DNA of 64,000 nucleotides from CAZMXP01 sp964570285. Its GTDB lineage: Bacteria; Planctomycetota; PLA2. The position numbers and the translations under genes were made by a program. The stretch covers positions 22,905 through 86,904 of the forward strand of contig CAZMXP010000014.1 in NCBI GenBank assembly GCA_964570285.1. Reading direction: 5' to 3'. The notes under the pieces are model-generated. The model ran no database searches. It was not told the origin of the DNA and saw nothing but the letters and a program-made list of their open reading frames with translations. This document shows, piece by piece, positions 51,407 to 59,564 of this stretch. Each line of letters starts with the position of its first letter. Within the stretch, counting starts at the first letter, position 1.

Positions 51407-51431
51407 CTCTGTGCCCCTGTGCCTCTGTGCT
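51407..51431 (-). repeat. Right arm of 25-bp perfect inverted repeat
   Basis: Reads CTCTGTGCCCCTGTG on the plus strand and matches the left arm over all 25 bases when reversed. It lies between the GxxExxY stop and the next gene. Confidence 0.9.
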
Positions 51432-51459
51432 TGGTCCCATCGAACCGCCCCGCGCGCGG

Positions 51460-51678
51460 CTACCCCGGCAGGGCGAGTTCGAAGAAGAGCGAGATCGCGA
51501 CCTTGAACAGCAGGATGCCCGCAAAGAGCATGAACGACGACCGGACCGCGTGCCGGAGGATCGAGCGCATGTCCTCGCGGTGGCTCGCGGCGTTCACGGT
51601 CGCGATCGCGGCGCAGATCGGCAGCAGGAAGAGGTACTCGCCCGCCGGGATCAGCGCGAGGATGGCCAGCAGGTTCAA
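51460..51678 (-). CDS. Small membrane protein, 72 residues
   Basis: Two hydrophobic helices: NLLAILALIPAGEYLFLLPI and SSFMLFAGILLFKVAISLFF, joined by a polar loop NAASHREDMRSILRHAVR. The start is a TTG that overlaps the upstream stop (TTGA), supported by AGGAGG seven bases before it. The reading frame upstream of the TTG is antisense. I recognise no family. Coupling to the larger membrane protein upstream suggests a shared complex. Confidence 0.6.
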   Translation of the reverse strand: MNLLAILALIPAGEYLFLLPICAAIATVNAASHREDMRSILRHAVRSSFMLFAGILLFKVAISLFFELALPG

Positions 51679-52352
51679 AGGGGCGCCTCCTGCTCCTTGC
51701 CTGCCTCGCCCTCCCCCGCGCCCCCACCCTTCGGCCGCCCGGGCAGCGGCCCGCCGGCGTAGCGGCAGGTATGGAGACAGTCCATCATCGCGACGAGGTT
51801 CAGCAGGCAGGCCACGGCGGTGTAAAGGAAGCCGACATTCAGCAGCGCGATCTCCCTGTCGCGCTCGAGCCCCCGCGCGAGCAGCCACGCGAGGGCGGTC
51901 TCGCCGAGGTTGAAGGCGTAGGCGTAGAAGTAGACCTCGTCGCGGCTGTAGTCGAGGTTGCGCCCCTGCGCGAGGAGGACGCCGGCGAGAAAGGTCGCGG
52001 TGATCGTCACGAAGAAGAGCAGCGCCTTGGCGCGGCGGCCGAGCAGCCAGTGGCCGAGGCCGGGCACGACCCACGCGCCGGCCATCGCCGCGAGCAGCCG
52101 GTCGGGGCTCACGGGGAGCCCCTGCGGCGGCGCCTCGTCGCGCGCGATCGGGCCGTCGTGCCGGCCGCGGATCGCCTGCCCGACCCAGCTGATGCCGATG
52201 AGCACCGCCACGATCGCCACCGCGGCGAGCCTGTTGTCGGGGTCGCGCGCCGCCGAGAACTGGAAGCCGAAGTAGCCGCCCAGCAGCAGCGCGACGCCGA
52301 CGGAGAGCCTTGCGAGGCGCTCGCGCGCGGACATGCGGGGCGGGTGGTCCAT
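51675..52352 (-). CDS. Multi-pass membrane protein, possibly DUF6677-like
   Basis: A 225-residue protein with about five hydrophobic segments. After a basic N-terminus come LSVGVALLLGGYFGFQFSAA, RLAAVAIVAVLIGISWVG, the motif AWVVPGLGHWLLGRRAKALL FFV-type segment, and two later helices (FYAYAFNLGETALAWLLA; LLNVGFLYTAVACLLNLVAM). The PGLGHWLLGRR motif recalls DUF6677 proteins of Planctomycetota and relatives. Role unknown. The start is uncertain between two Met codons six residues apart. Confidence 0.65.
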   Translation of the reverse strand: MDHPPRMSARERLARLSVGVALLLGGYFGFQFSAARDPDNRLAAVAIVAVLIGISWVGQAIRGRHDGPIARDEAPPQGLPVSPDRLLAAMAGAWVVPGLGHWLLGRRAKALLFFVTITATFLAGVLLAQGRNLDYSRDEVYFYAYAFNLGETALAWLLARGLERDREIALLNVGFLYTAVACLLNLVAMMDCLHTCRYAGGPLPGRPKGGGAGEGEAGKEQEAPL

Positions 52353-52464
52353 CGGGGCTCTCGCCACCTGCATACGACGCCGCAGGCGCGGTCGGCAGCC
52401 TAGACCATGGCCCGTGGGGCTACCAGTTTCCGCCCGGCCCGCCGTGGTATGCTCCGCGGCTCCG

Positions 52465-52947
52465 ATGGAAGGAACCACGCGGGTGCGCGTGCGCTACGGC
52501 GAGACCGACTGCATGGGTCGCGTCTACCACGCGAACTACCTCGCCTACTTCGAGTGCGGCCGCGTCGAGCTGATGCGCGGCTGGGGCTTCGACTACGCCC
52601 GCGTCGAGCGCGAGGAGCAGTGCTTCCTGCCCGTCTTCGAGGCGCGGGTGAAGTACCTCGCGCCGGCCTTCTTCGACGACGAGCTCGAGATCCGCACGCG
52701 GGTCGTCGACTACTCCTTCGTGCGGCTCACCTTCGCCTACGAGGCGCTCCGGGAGGGGGCCGTCTGCGCCACCGGCGAGACCGTCCTCGCGGCGGTCAAC
52801 CGGGCCGGGGAGCCGCGCAAGCTGCCGGCGGACCTGCGCGCCTTCCTCGAGGGGATGCCGCTGCCGCCGGAGCGCGAGAGGCGGAGGGTCGATCGGGAGG
52901 GGCGCCGGGGAGGGGGCGGGAAGAGCGGCGTTCCCGGGGGCGTCTGA
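52465..52947 (+). CDS. Acyl-CoA thioesterase, YbgC/4-hydroxybenzoyl-CoA type
   Basis: A 160-residue hotdog-fold protein. The active-site block reads RVRYGETDCMGRVYHANYLA with catalytic Asp15. Then come FECGRVELMRGWGFDY, ARVKYLAPAFFDDELEIRTR and RLTFAYEALREG. It hydrolyses small acyl-CoA thioesters; the YbgC group associates with Tol-Pal, although no tol genes are here. The tail is Arg/Gly-rich and longer than usual. The stop shares a base with the next start (TGATG). Confidence 0.9.
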   Translation: MEGTTRVRVRYGETDCMGRVYHANYLAYFECGRVELMRGWGFDYARVEREEQCFLPVFEARVKYLAPAFFDDELEIRTRVVDYSFVRLTFAYEALREGAVCATGETVLAAVNRAGEPRKLPADLRAFLEGMPLPPERERRRVDREGRRGGGGKSGVPGGV

Positions 52948-53906
52948 TGGGTCGCATGAGACTCTGCCTCTTCGTCGCGCTGGTCGCCCTCGGCGCGTGC
53001 AAGTCCAAGCCGGAGTCCACCGCCGTCGTGAAGGCGGGCAGCGCCAAGGAGGCGCCGGAACTCGACACCGACAAGGGGACCCAGCTCGTGCGCGCGACGG
53101 AGCGCAACGTCGACCAGTACTACGAGCTGCTGCGGCAGGGGCGCACGCAGCAGTCGGTCGCGCTGCGGCAGGTGGTCGCCCGGGCGGTGGACGACGACTG
53201 GGCCACCTTCGCCGCGGTCGCGAGCGACGAGAAGCGCAGCATCGTGCGCAACATGGCGGTCAAGTGCATCAGCTTCGCGAGCACGAAGCGCGCCGAGGCG
53301 CGGGACCTGCTGCTCGCGATCTGCGCGAACAAGCCCCCGCAGCCCCCGTGGCTGCTCGCCAACGCGGTGCTCGGCATCGGCAACCTGCTCGACCGCGAGA
53401 CCGACCTGACGCCGGTGATCGCGCTCTGCGGACACGGCGACGTCGAGGTGCGCACGAACGCGGCGACCGCGCTGCTGCACCTCTTCCGCGTGAAGCCGCC
53501 GCCGCGCGACCTGACGCCGCAGTACCACGCGGCGATCGACCGCCTCGTGACGATCCTGCACGACCGCACCTCGGCCCGCGGCCGGAGGGCGGCGGCGTGG
53601 GCGCTCGCGAACCTCCACCATCCGGCCGTGCTCGACCACCTGGTCTCGGCGCTGCTCGACGACGACGAGCAGGTGCAGGTGGGCGGGCTGCGCGGCCTCG
53701 AGGTGCTCGGCGACCAGCGCGCGCTCGAGCCGCTGCTCGCCTACCTGCGCAAGGGTCCGACCCCCGAGGGGGCCTCCTGGGCGCAGAAGGCGCTCGTCTC
53801 GATCGCCGTGCAGGGCGGCTTCACCGACAAGGCCGCCGAACTCGAGGAGCTCGGCACCAACCCCAAGCTCTGGGAGAAGTGGTTCACCGCGCGGCGTCTC
53901 AAGTAG
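52947..53906 (+). CDS. HEAT-repeat-like lipoprotein
   Basis: A 319-residue protein. RLCLFVALVALGACKSK gives a lipobox with Cys18. The mature part is all-helical with HEAT-like pairs: HGDVEVRTNAATALLHLFRV, SARGRRAAAWALANLHHPAV, DDEQVQVGGLRGLEVLGDQRA and GASWAQKALVSIAVQGG. HEAT solenoids mediate protein contacts, so it is probably a periplasmic-side or outer-membrane adaptor. It is translationally coupled to the thioesterase. No closer function can be assigned. Confidence 0.78.
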   Translation: MGRMRLCLFVALVALGACKSKPESTAVVKAGSAKEAPELDTDKGTQLVRATERNVDQYYELLRQGRTQQSVALRQVVARAVDDDWATFAAVASDEKRSIVRNMAVKCISFASTKRAEARDLLLAICANKPPQPPWLLANAVLGIGNLLDRETDLTPVIALCGHGDVEVRTNAATALLHLFRVKPPPRDLTPQYHAAIDRLVTILHDRTSARGRRAAAWALANLHHPAVLDHLVSALLDDDEQVQVGGLRGLEVLGDQRALEPLLAYLRKGPTPEGASWAQKALVSIAVQGGFTDKAAELEELGTNPKLWEKWFTARRLK

Positions 53907-53946
53907 GGGCCCAGGCGGGGCGGGGCTCGTGGCGCGCGTCAGGATG

Positions 53947-54040
53947 ACCACGGAGAGGCGAAGGCACGGAGACCGGGAAGACTCGGACCGGCACGCGTCC
54001 CGCGTCGGCAGGGCTCCTTCGTCTCTTCGCGCCTTCGGTG
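53947..54040. repeat. Short inverted-end repeat of the CACGAAGG type
   Basis: The left end ACCACGGAGAGGCGAAGGCA (53947) and the right end CTCCTTCGTCTCTTCGCGCC (54014) are imperfect reverse complements. A similar pair is at 54425-54526. No gene. Confidence 0.5.
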
Positions 54041-54079
54041 CGATCGCTCCAGAGGTCGCCGGAAGCAGCCGGCGCCGCC

Positions 54080-54335
54080 CTCTGTGCCGCGAGGGGTCCG
54101 GATCCCGAAGGGCGTTCGGGTTCCAGCAGCGAACGCGTTCGGAGTCGCGCGAGGATGTTGCCGCGCGCGCCTTTCACGGTCAACCACAGCCTTCGTCTTG
54201 AAGGATGAGATGAGGAACCCAGGAATTCAGGAACCGAGGAAAGGGCGCCTTCGATCCATACGGGTCCCGGGATGCTCCCACTTCCTCTCATGGGTTCCTC
54301 CCTTCCTGGGTTCCTTATCAGATCCGATACCCTCG
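54080..54335 (-). repeat. Long dispersed repeat, copy B
   Basis: About 256 bases, the inverted counterpart of 37794-38083. On the minus strand the landmarks come in the same order: GATAAGGAACCCAGGAAGGG, GAACCCATGAGAGG, TTCCTGAATTCCTGGGTTCC, GACGAAGGCTGTGGTT, GGCGCGCGCGGCAACATCCT, ACCCGAACGCCCTTCG. It lacks a stretch of about 30 bases present in copy A before the GGCGCGCG block. Confidence 0.8.
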
Positions 54336-54424
54336 TCCCTGATCGCCCGTACTCCATGCCCGCAGACTCCTCGCCGCCTGCGCGAGTGCCGACGAGTCTC
54401 TGAATTCGAGCGGCGAGAACGATG

Positions 54425-54526
54425 ACCACGAAGGCACGAAGACACGAAGGAGCCCCCGCGACGCGGTGCGCGCGCGGCGCGCAGACTCGTCGCTTCCCTC
54501 TCTCCGTGCCTCCCTGCCCTCGTGGT
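54425..54526. repeat. Short inverted-end repeat of the CACGAAGG type
   Basis: ACCACGAAGGCACGAAGACA at 54425 and CTCCGTGCCTCCCTGCCCTC followed by GTGGT at the right edge are imperfect reverse complements. With copy B and the core at 54545-54604 it leaves the 53907-54637 gap almost entirely made of repeats. Confidence 0.5.
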
Positions 54527-54544
54527 GATTGCTGAATGTGACCC

Positions 54545-54604
54545 GTGCGGCGGCCTGCGCTCGTTTGGTTGCGGCGTCGAGCCGCGCTGCGCCCCTTCGC
54601 TCCG
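54545..54604 (-). repeat. Dispersed GC-rich repeat core, reversed
   Basis: TTTGGTTGCGGCGTCGAGCC followed by GCGCTGCGCCCC is the reverse-strand form of the CGCCGCAACCAA core; its right half also resembles 8851-8886 and 8996-9032. Confidence 0.5.
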
Positions 54605-54637
54605 GTGCTCCTCCCTCGCGATCGAACGAGCGAGCGC

Positions 54638-56812
54638 TTACAGGACCGCGACGGGGTCGATGTCGAGGGAGAGCGAGATCCTTGCGCCCTTGTGCGCGGC
54701 GCGCGCGGCACGGCCGACGGTGGCGAGGGCGGTGGCGCGCGCGGAGAGCAGCAGGATCATGAAGCGCCACTTGTTGCGCGCGCGCTCGATCGGGGCCTTC
54801 GCCGGCCCCCGGACCCCCACGCCTTCCTTCCGGGCGAGCGGCGCGACCATGTCCGCCACGCGCTGCGCCGCCTGCCGCACCGCGCCCTCGTCCGCGCCCG
54901 CGAACTCGAGCAGCGCGCAGCGGGTGATCGGCGGCAGGCCGAGGGCCTCGCGCTCCGCGAGTTCGCGCCTTGCGAACCCCTCGTAGTCGTGGTGCTGCGC
55001 GCAGGTGATCGCGTAGTGGTCGGGCACGCAGGTCTGCACGATGACCCTGCCGCCGAGGTCGCCGCGGCCCGCGCGGCCGCTCACCTGCGAGATCAGGCCG
55101 AAGGTGCGCTCGTTGGCGCGGAAGTCGGCGAGATGCAGCGCGGTGTCGGCGTTGATGATGCCGACCAGCGTCACCTCGGGGAAGTGGTGGCCCTTCGCGA
55201 CCATCTGCGTGCCGACGAGGATCTTCGCCTCGCGCGTGCGGAAGCGCTCGAGGCAGCGCTCGAGTTCGTCGCCGCGCGCGGTGTCGCTGTCGATGCGCAC
55301 GAGGGGCACGTCGGGCCACGCCGCCGCCGCCTCCTCGGCGACACGCTCGGTGCCGCTGCCGACGTGCTTCAGCGTGGGCGCGTGGCAGGCGGGACAGCGC
55401 TCCGGCGGGCGCGCCTCGTGGCCGCAGAGGTGGCAGAGGGTCGCCCGGCGCCCCTTGTGGAAGACGAGCATCGTGGAGCAGTTCGGGCAGGTCAGCCGCG
55501 CGCGGCAGCGCGTGCAGTAGACGACCGTCGCGAAGCCGCGGCGGTTCAGGAAGAGGATCACCTGCCCGCCGCCGCGCACCGCGTCCATGACGGCGATCCG
55601 GAGCCGGCGCGAGAAGACGAACTCCCCCTCCGCGGTCATGTCCACCAGCTCGACCGGGGGCAGCGGGAATCCGCCGGCGCGCAGCGGCATGCGATGGAGC
55701 CTGTAGCGCCCCCGCTGCGCGTTGTGCCAGGATTCGAGCGAAGGCGTCGCCGAGCCGAGCACCACCGCGCAGCCCGCGGCGCGCGCGCGCACGATCCCGA
55801 CGTCGCGCGCGTGGTAGCGCGGCGCCGGCTCCCCCTGCTTGAAGCTCGTCTCGTGCTCCTCGTCCACGACGAGCAGCCCGAGCCGCGGCACCGGCGCGAA
55901 GAGGGCCGAGCGCGGCCCGATGACGACATCCACCTCGCCGCGCCGGATCGCCTGCCACGCGCGCCTCCGCTCGGTGTCGCCCTGGGCCGAGTGCAGCACG
56001 GCGACATGGCGGAAGCGCTCGAGGAAGCGGCGCACCGTCTGCGGCGTCAGCGCGATCTCCGGCACGAGCACGATCGCCTGCCGGCCGCGGGCGACCGCCT
56101 CGCGGATCGCGCGCAGGTAGACCTCGGTCTTGCCGCTGCCGGTGACGCCCAGCAGGAGGTGCGTCGCGAAGCGTCCCGCCGCGATGTCCTCGACGATCGC
56201 GTCGAAGGCGCGCGCCTGGTCGGGTTCGAGCAGGAGCGGCGACGGCGTTCCCTCCCCCGCGACCCCCTCCCATCCGCGCTCGAATGGATCGTCGACCTCC
56301 CGCTTCTCGATCCGCACCAGCCCCGCGCTCTCGAGCGTCTTCAGCGCGGCGCGCGTCGCGCCGGCGCGCGCGAGCAGGTCGGGGATGCGCGGCGGGCGGT
56401 CGAACTGCGCCAGGGCCGCGAGCACGAGCGCGGCCTTCTTCGCGCGCGCCGCGACCTCGCCCTCGCCGGTGCGCACGACGACCGCCGCCTGCGGCCGCCG
56501 GCGCCGCACGCCGCCGGGCAGCATCGCCTGGATCGTCTCGCCGAGCGACGCCGCGTAGTACGAGCTGATCCAGCGCGCGAGGTCGAGCAGGTCCGGCGGC
56601 AGGATCGGCTCGCGGTCGAGCACCTCGCTGATCTCCTTCACGCGCGCAAGGTCGGTCGTGCCCTCGAGCGCGACGAGGTAGCCGACGCGCGACGTGCTGC
56701 GGAAGGGGACGCGCACGCGCTGCCCCGGCGCGACGTCGCCCCTGAGGCGCTCGGGCACCGAGTAGGTGAACTCGGTCGGCACCGGCAGGTCGAGGGCGAC
56801 GCGGGCGTACAC
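54638..56812 (-). CDS. priA: Primosomal replication-restart helicase PriA
   Basis: A 724-residue helicase. The N-terminal 3'-end-binding domain begins YARVALDLPVPTEFTYSVPE. Then come Walker A LLGVTGSGKTEVYLRAI (near residue 225), the DEEH box VVDEEHETSFKQ, VVLGSATPSLES, the zinc cluster of four Cys pairs (CTRCRARLTCPNC, CHLCGHEARPPERCPAC), and late motifs GTQMVAKGHHFP and QVSGRAGRGDLGGRV. It reloads the replisome at stalled forks and interacts with SSB. GTG start at the first conserved residue; longer frame is antisense. The end borders the 53.9-54.6 kb repeat field. Confidence 0.95.
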   Translation of the reverse strand: MYARVALDLPVPTEFTYSVPERLRGDVAPGQRVRVPFRSTSRVGYLVALEGTTDLARVKEISEVLDREPILPPDLLDLARWISSYYAASLGETIQAMLPGGVRRRRPQAAVVVRTGEGEVAARAKKAALVLAALAQFDRPPRIPDLLARAGATRAALKTLESAGLVRIEKREVDDPFERGWEGVAGEGTPSPLLLEPDQARAFDAIVEDIAAGRFATHLLLGVTGSGKTEVYLRAIREAVARGRQAIVLVPEIALTPQTVRRFLERFRHVAVLHSAQGDTERRRAWQAIRRGEVDVVIGPRSALFAPVPRLGLLVVDEEHETSFKQGEPAPRYHARDVGIVRARAAGCAVVLGSATPSLESWHNAQRGRYRLHRMPLRAGGFPLPPVELVDMTAEGEFVFSRRLRIAVMDAVRGGGQVILFLNRRGFATVVYCTRCRARLTCPNCSTMLVFHKGRRATLCHLCGHEARPPERCPACHAPTLKHVGSGTERVAEEAAAAWPDVPLVRIDSDTARGDELERCLERFRTREAKILVGTQMVAKGHHFPEVTLVGIINADTALHLADFRANERTFGLISQVSGRAGRGDLGGRVIVQTCVPDHYAITCAQHHDYEGFARRELAEREALGLPPITRCALLEFAGADEGAVRQAAQRVADMVAPLARKEGVGVRGPAKAPIERARNKWRFMILLLSARATALATVGRAARAAHKGARISLSLDIDPVAVL

Positions 56813-56826
56813 GGGGGGATTGTCGC

Positions 56827-58278
56827 CTAGCGACCGAGCCGCAGCTCCCCCTTGACCTTGTCGCCCGCGACATCGACGACGAGCGTGGCCGACAGCGGCT
56901 GGCCGATCGACGCGAGATCGACATAGGGCATCGGGTAGGCGAGCGCCTTGAGCCCCTCGACCGTCGTCATCGCGACCGCCGCGTGGCCCGCGCGGAAGAA
57001 CCGCTCGGGGAAGGGGATCGTGCGCTCCGCCTCGATCGAGAGCTCGGCGCGGCCGCGCTGGCAGTCGATCGCCTTGCGCACCACGTCCTCGGCCCACGCG
57101 CCGACCGCGGCGTACCAGAAGCCCCCCGCGCTGGCGGTGGAGAGGTAGACCGGCGGCGGGTCGCGCTGGTCGCTCGAGAGCAGCGTCTCGAGCCAGGGCG
57201 GCGGTGCGTCGAGCTTGGCGGTCTTCAGCGTGAGGTCATCCGCCGTGACCTCGGCGAAGGTGCAGGGGGGCGCGGGGGCACCGAGCAGCAGGCGCGCGTC
57301 GATGGCCTCGAGCCGCGAGGCGTCGCGCGGACGGATCACGACGAGCAGCGAGTTGTAGCGGGCCCGGTGGCGGCTGTGGATGACCGCCGCGGCGAGGGCC
57401 GCGTCCCCGACCTCCCACGGCAGGCCGAGTTCCGTCCATCCGCGCGCGTCGAGACTGGCGGCGAGGAAGAGCACCGTCTGCACCGGCAGCGCGCGCACGC
57501 ACGCGGCGAGGTCGAGGTCGCGCGCGACGGGCCCCGCGCGCGCGAGCAGGCCGTCCGGCGCGGCCCTCGCGTCGATCTCGATGTGGGGCACGACCGTGGG
57601 GGAGGTGGCGGGCACGACCCCGACGACGAGGTCGGCGCAGGCCGCGGCGATCGGATCGGCGACGGCGTCGGGCAGGCGCGCCACCTCACGCCAGAGCGGG
57701 AAGGTGCCCGGCGCCTCGCGTCGCGACTCGCGGGAGAGGAGGTCGAAGAGCATCGTGCGCAGCGCGCGGCCGTCGGCCGGGCGGCCGGCGGCGGCGAGCG
57801 GATACTGGAGCGCGCGGAGCACCAGCGGATTGTCGCGGCCGCGGGAGGCCCGGCCGGTGGACCGGCTGACCGAGATGTAGTTGGCGGCGGCGCGGTGGGG
57901 GGGGCGCAGCAGCACGTTCTCGCGGTTGGCCTCGAAGGCCTTCTCGTAGGCGTCGAGGTCGAAGAACGGGACGAGGAAGACCTCCTCGCCGTCGCGGTCG
58001 CGGTAGGAGCCGATCGGCGACTGCTGCAGGACGCCCTCGAAGTCGGGCGCGTTGATCGGCTCCCCGAGGCGCAGGCGGGCGCAGTCCACGTCCTGGCGCG
58101 CGTAGGGGCCCGCGTAGGCGTGCCGCAGGTCGTCGATCGAGCGGTAGAAGATCCCCCAGCGCATCTCCTCCGGGACGAGCGCCGCCATGTGGGCCGGGCT
58201 CCGGTCGATGAAGGTCAGGTAGAAGAGGGCCGCGAGCAGCACCGCCGCCGCCACCGCCCCGATCGTCGCAAGACGCAT
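56827..58278 (-). CDS. Hypothetical membrane-anchored protein, 483 residues
   Basis: A single N-terminal hydrophobic segment (LATIGAVAAAVLLAALFYLT) anchors a large extracytoplasmic domain. The domain has alternating strands and helices with blocks such as PEEMRWGIFYRSIDDLRHAY, EEVFLVPFFDLDAYEKAF, PVQTVLFLAASLDARGWTEL and STASAGGFWYAAVGAWAEDV, and a conserved-looking end ATLVVDVAGDKVKGELRLG. It resembles DUF3352-like or other planctomycete envelope proteins only loosely. Read in the same direction as priA with 14 bases between. Function unknown. Confidence 0.65.
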   Translation of the reverse strand: MRLATIGAVAAAVLLAALFYLTFIDRSPAHMAALVPEEMRWGIFYRSIDDLRHAYAGPYARQDVDCARLRLGEPINAPDFEGVLQQSPIGSYRDRDGEEVFLVPFFDLDAYEKAFEANRENVLLRPPHRAAANYISVSRSTGRASRGRDNPLVLRALQYPLAAAGRPADGRALRTMLFDLLSRESRREAPGTFPLWREVARLPDAVADPIAAACADLVVGVVPATSPTVVPHIEIDARAAPDGLLARAGPVARDLDLAACVRALPVQTVLFLAASLDARGWTELGLPWEVGDAALAAAVIHSRHRARYNSLLVVIRPRDASRLEAIDARLLLGAPAPPCTFAEVTADDLTLKTAKLDAPPPWLETLLSSDQRDPPPVYLSTASAGGFWYAAVGAWAEDVVRKAIDCQRGRAELSIEAERTIPFPERFFRAGHAAVAMTTVEGLKALAYPMPYVDLASIGQPLSATLVVDVAGDKVKGELRLGR

Positions 58279-58313
58279 GCCGGAATGGTAACCGCGCTGA
58301 TAGTCTGCACGGC

Positions 58314-58916
58314 GTGCTCGCGCTCTCGACCTCCTGCGCCCCCCCGACGCTGCCGCTCGACCGGGCGCTCTCCGCCTTCCGCCACTTCCGGATCGGAGTG
58401 GCCGTGCTGCACCGGGCACCCGAGGACGGGGAGTCCGCCGGGATGGCGGCGCTCGCGGGCCGGATCCGCGTGGCCGCGCTCTTCGGGGAGAGCCCCCGCT
58501 CGACGGCCGGCGCGGGGCTGCTCGTCGTCGAGGGCGGCCCCGCGGCGAAGGAGCGCGAGCGGTCGCTCGACGCCCTGTGCCGCCGCCTCCACGCGCTGCG
58601 CGGCTACCGGGTCGCGCTGCGCACGCCGGCGACGGCGGAGGAGCACCCCTCCGCGGCGGAGATCCCTCTCGTCTGCGAGGCGGTGCGCCACGCGGGCTAC
58701 TGGCACGATCTCGGCAGGGGAGGCGAGGGCTACCTCGACGCCGCCGAGCGGCACCTGCTCGGGGCGTCGTTCGACCCCCGCCGGGACGAGCGCCTCCTCG
58801 CGCTGCGCGACGCGCTCCCCGCCGCGGCCCTCGCGACGGTCTGGCTGCCCGCCGGGACCGCGCGCCCCGAAGTCGCCGTGGCCCTCGATCGCGCCCGCGC
58901 GATCTTCAGGAGCTGA
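58314..58916 (+). CDS. Hypothetical protein, possibly a small TIM-barrel isomerase relative
   Basis: A 200-residue soluble protein from a GTG start. Features such as HFRIGVAVLHRAPEDGESAG, LLVVEGGPAAKERERSLDAL, YRVALRTPATAEEHPSAAEI and VCEAVRHAGYWHDLGRGGEG recall sugar-phosphate isomerase/epimerase (xylose-isomerase-like) barrels, but it is only about three quarters of their length and the metal-binding residues are not obvious. It diverges from the 483-residue protein with 35 bases between starts. Confidence 0.55.
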   Translation: MLALSTSCAPPTLPLDRALSAFRHFRIGVAVLHRAPEDGESAGMAALAGRIRVAALFGESPRSTAGAGLLVVEGGPAAKERERSLDALCRRLHALRGYRVALRTPATAEEHPSAAEIPLVCEAVRHAGYWHDLGRGGEGYLDAAERHLLGASFDPRRDERLLALRDALPAAALATVWLPAGTARPEVAVALDRARAIFRS

Positions 58917-59048
58917 CGCGCCGCGGGGACTCGCGGCATCACGACGCCACGGAGCGTGCGGGGGGGGAGCCACGGGGCTGCGCGGTTCGTGGCTGGACGT
59001 GCGGCGTCCGCCGGGCGCGCGTAAGATGTCCGCGCCGGAGGGCCGCCG

Positions 59049-59324
59049 ATGAGCCAGGAAATCCCCGCCGCGACATTCCAGATCCTCGTCTCGACCTTCG
59101 CCACGCAGGCGGCGGTCTCCCTCGGGCAGATCGACAACCCGGTGACGAACAAGCGCGAGACGAACCTGCCGCAGGCGAAGTTCGCGATCGACCTGCTCGA
59201 CATCCTCGCGTCGAAGACGAAGGACAACCTCGACAAGGAGGAGGACGAGTTCCTGAAGGGGATGCTCTACCAGCTCCGCATGCTCTTCCTCGACCTGTCC
59301 GCCAAGGGCAAGAAGGGCAAGTAG
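59049..59324 (+). CDS. DUF1844 family protein
   Basis: A 91-residue helical protein. It matches DUF1844: ILVSTFATQAAVSLGQIDNP, NLPQAKFAIDLLDILASKTK, EDEFLKGMLYQLRMLFLDLS. The tail is Lys-rich. The family is widespread in diderm bacteria and often lies near translation or quality-control genes; its activity is unknown. No signal peptide, so cytoplasmic. The ATG lies 132 bases after the preceding gene. Confidence 0.85.
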   Translation: MSQEIPAATFQILVSTFATQAAVSLGQIDNPVTNKRETNLPQAKFAIDLLDILASKTKDNLDKEEDEFLKGMLYQLRMLFLDLSAKGKKGK

Positions 59325-59358
59325 CGCCTCGCCCTGCGGGGCGGCGTCGATGGGACGA

Positions 59359-59542
59359 AGCACAGAGACACAGAGCCACAGAGGTCCGACCGAGGGGGGA
59401 AGGGGGGCGACACTCTGGTCGCGCGGCATGCACGCGTGCCAGGAGGACATGCCACGCATGCGTGAAGGCGCAGCGCGGCTCCGCGCCGCAACCAACTGGA
59501 CGACGGCCGAAGGCCGGCTCTGTGTCGCTGTGTCTCTGTGCT
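59359..59542. repeat. Gene-less inverted-end element, same family as 50945-51431
   Basis: The left end (AGCACAGAGACACAG at 59359) and right end (59518-59542) are reverse complements at 23 of 25 positions. They match the arms around the GxxExxY gene in pattern. The 134-base interior has no gene. It carries the CGCGGCTCCGCGCCGCAACC / GGCCGAAGGCC core at 59470-59517. It ends 22 bases past the stop of the histidine kinase. Confidence 0.75.
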
Positions 59543-59564
59543 CAGCCGGGCGCGGCGGCCGCGG

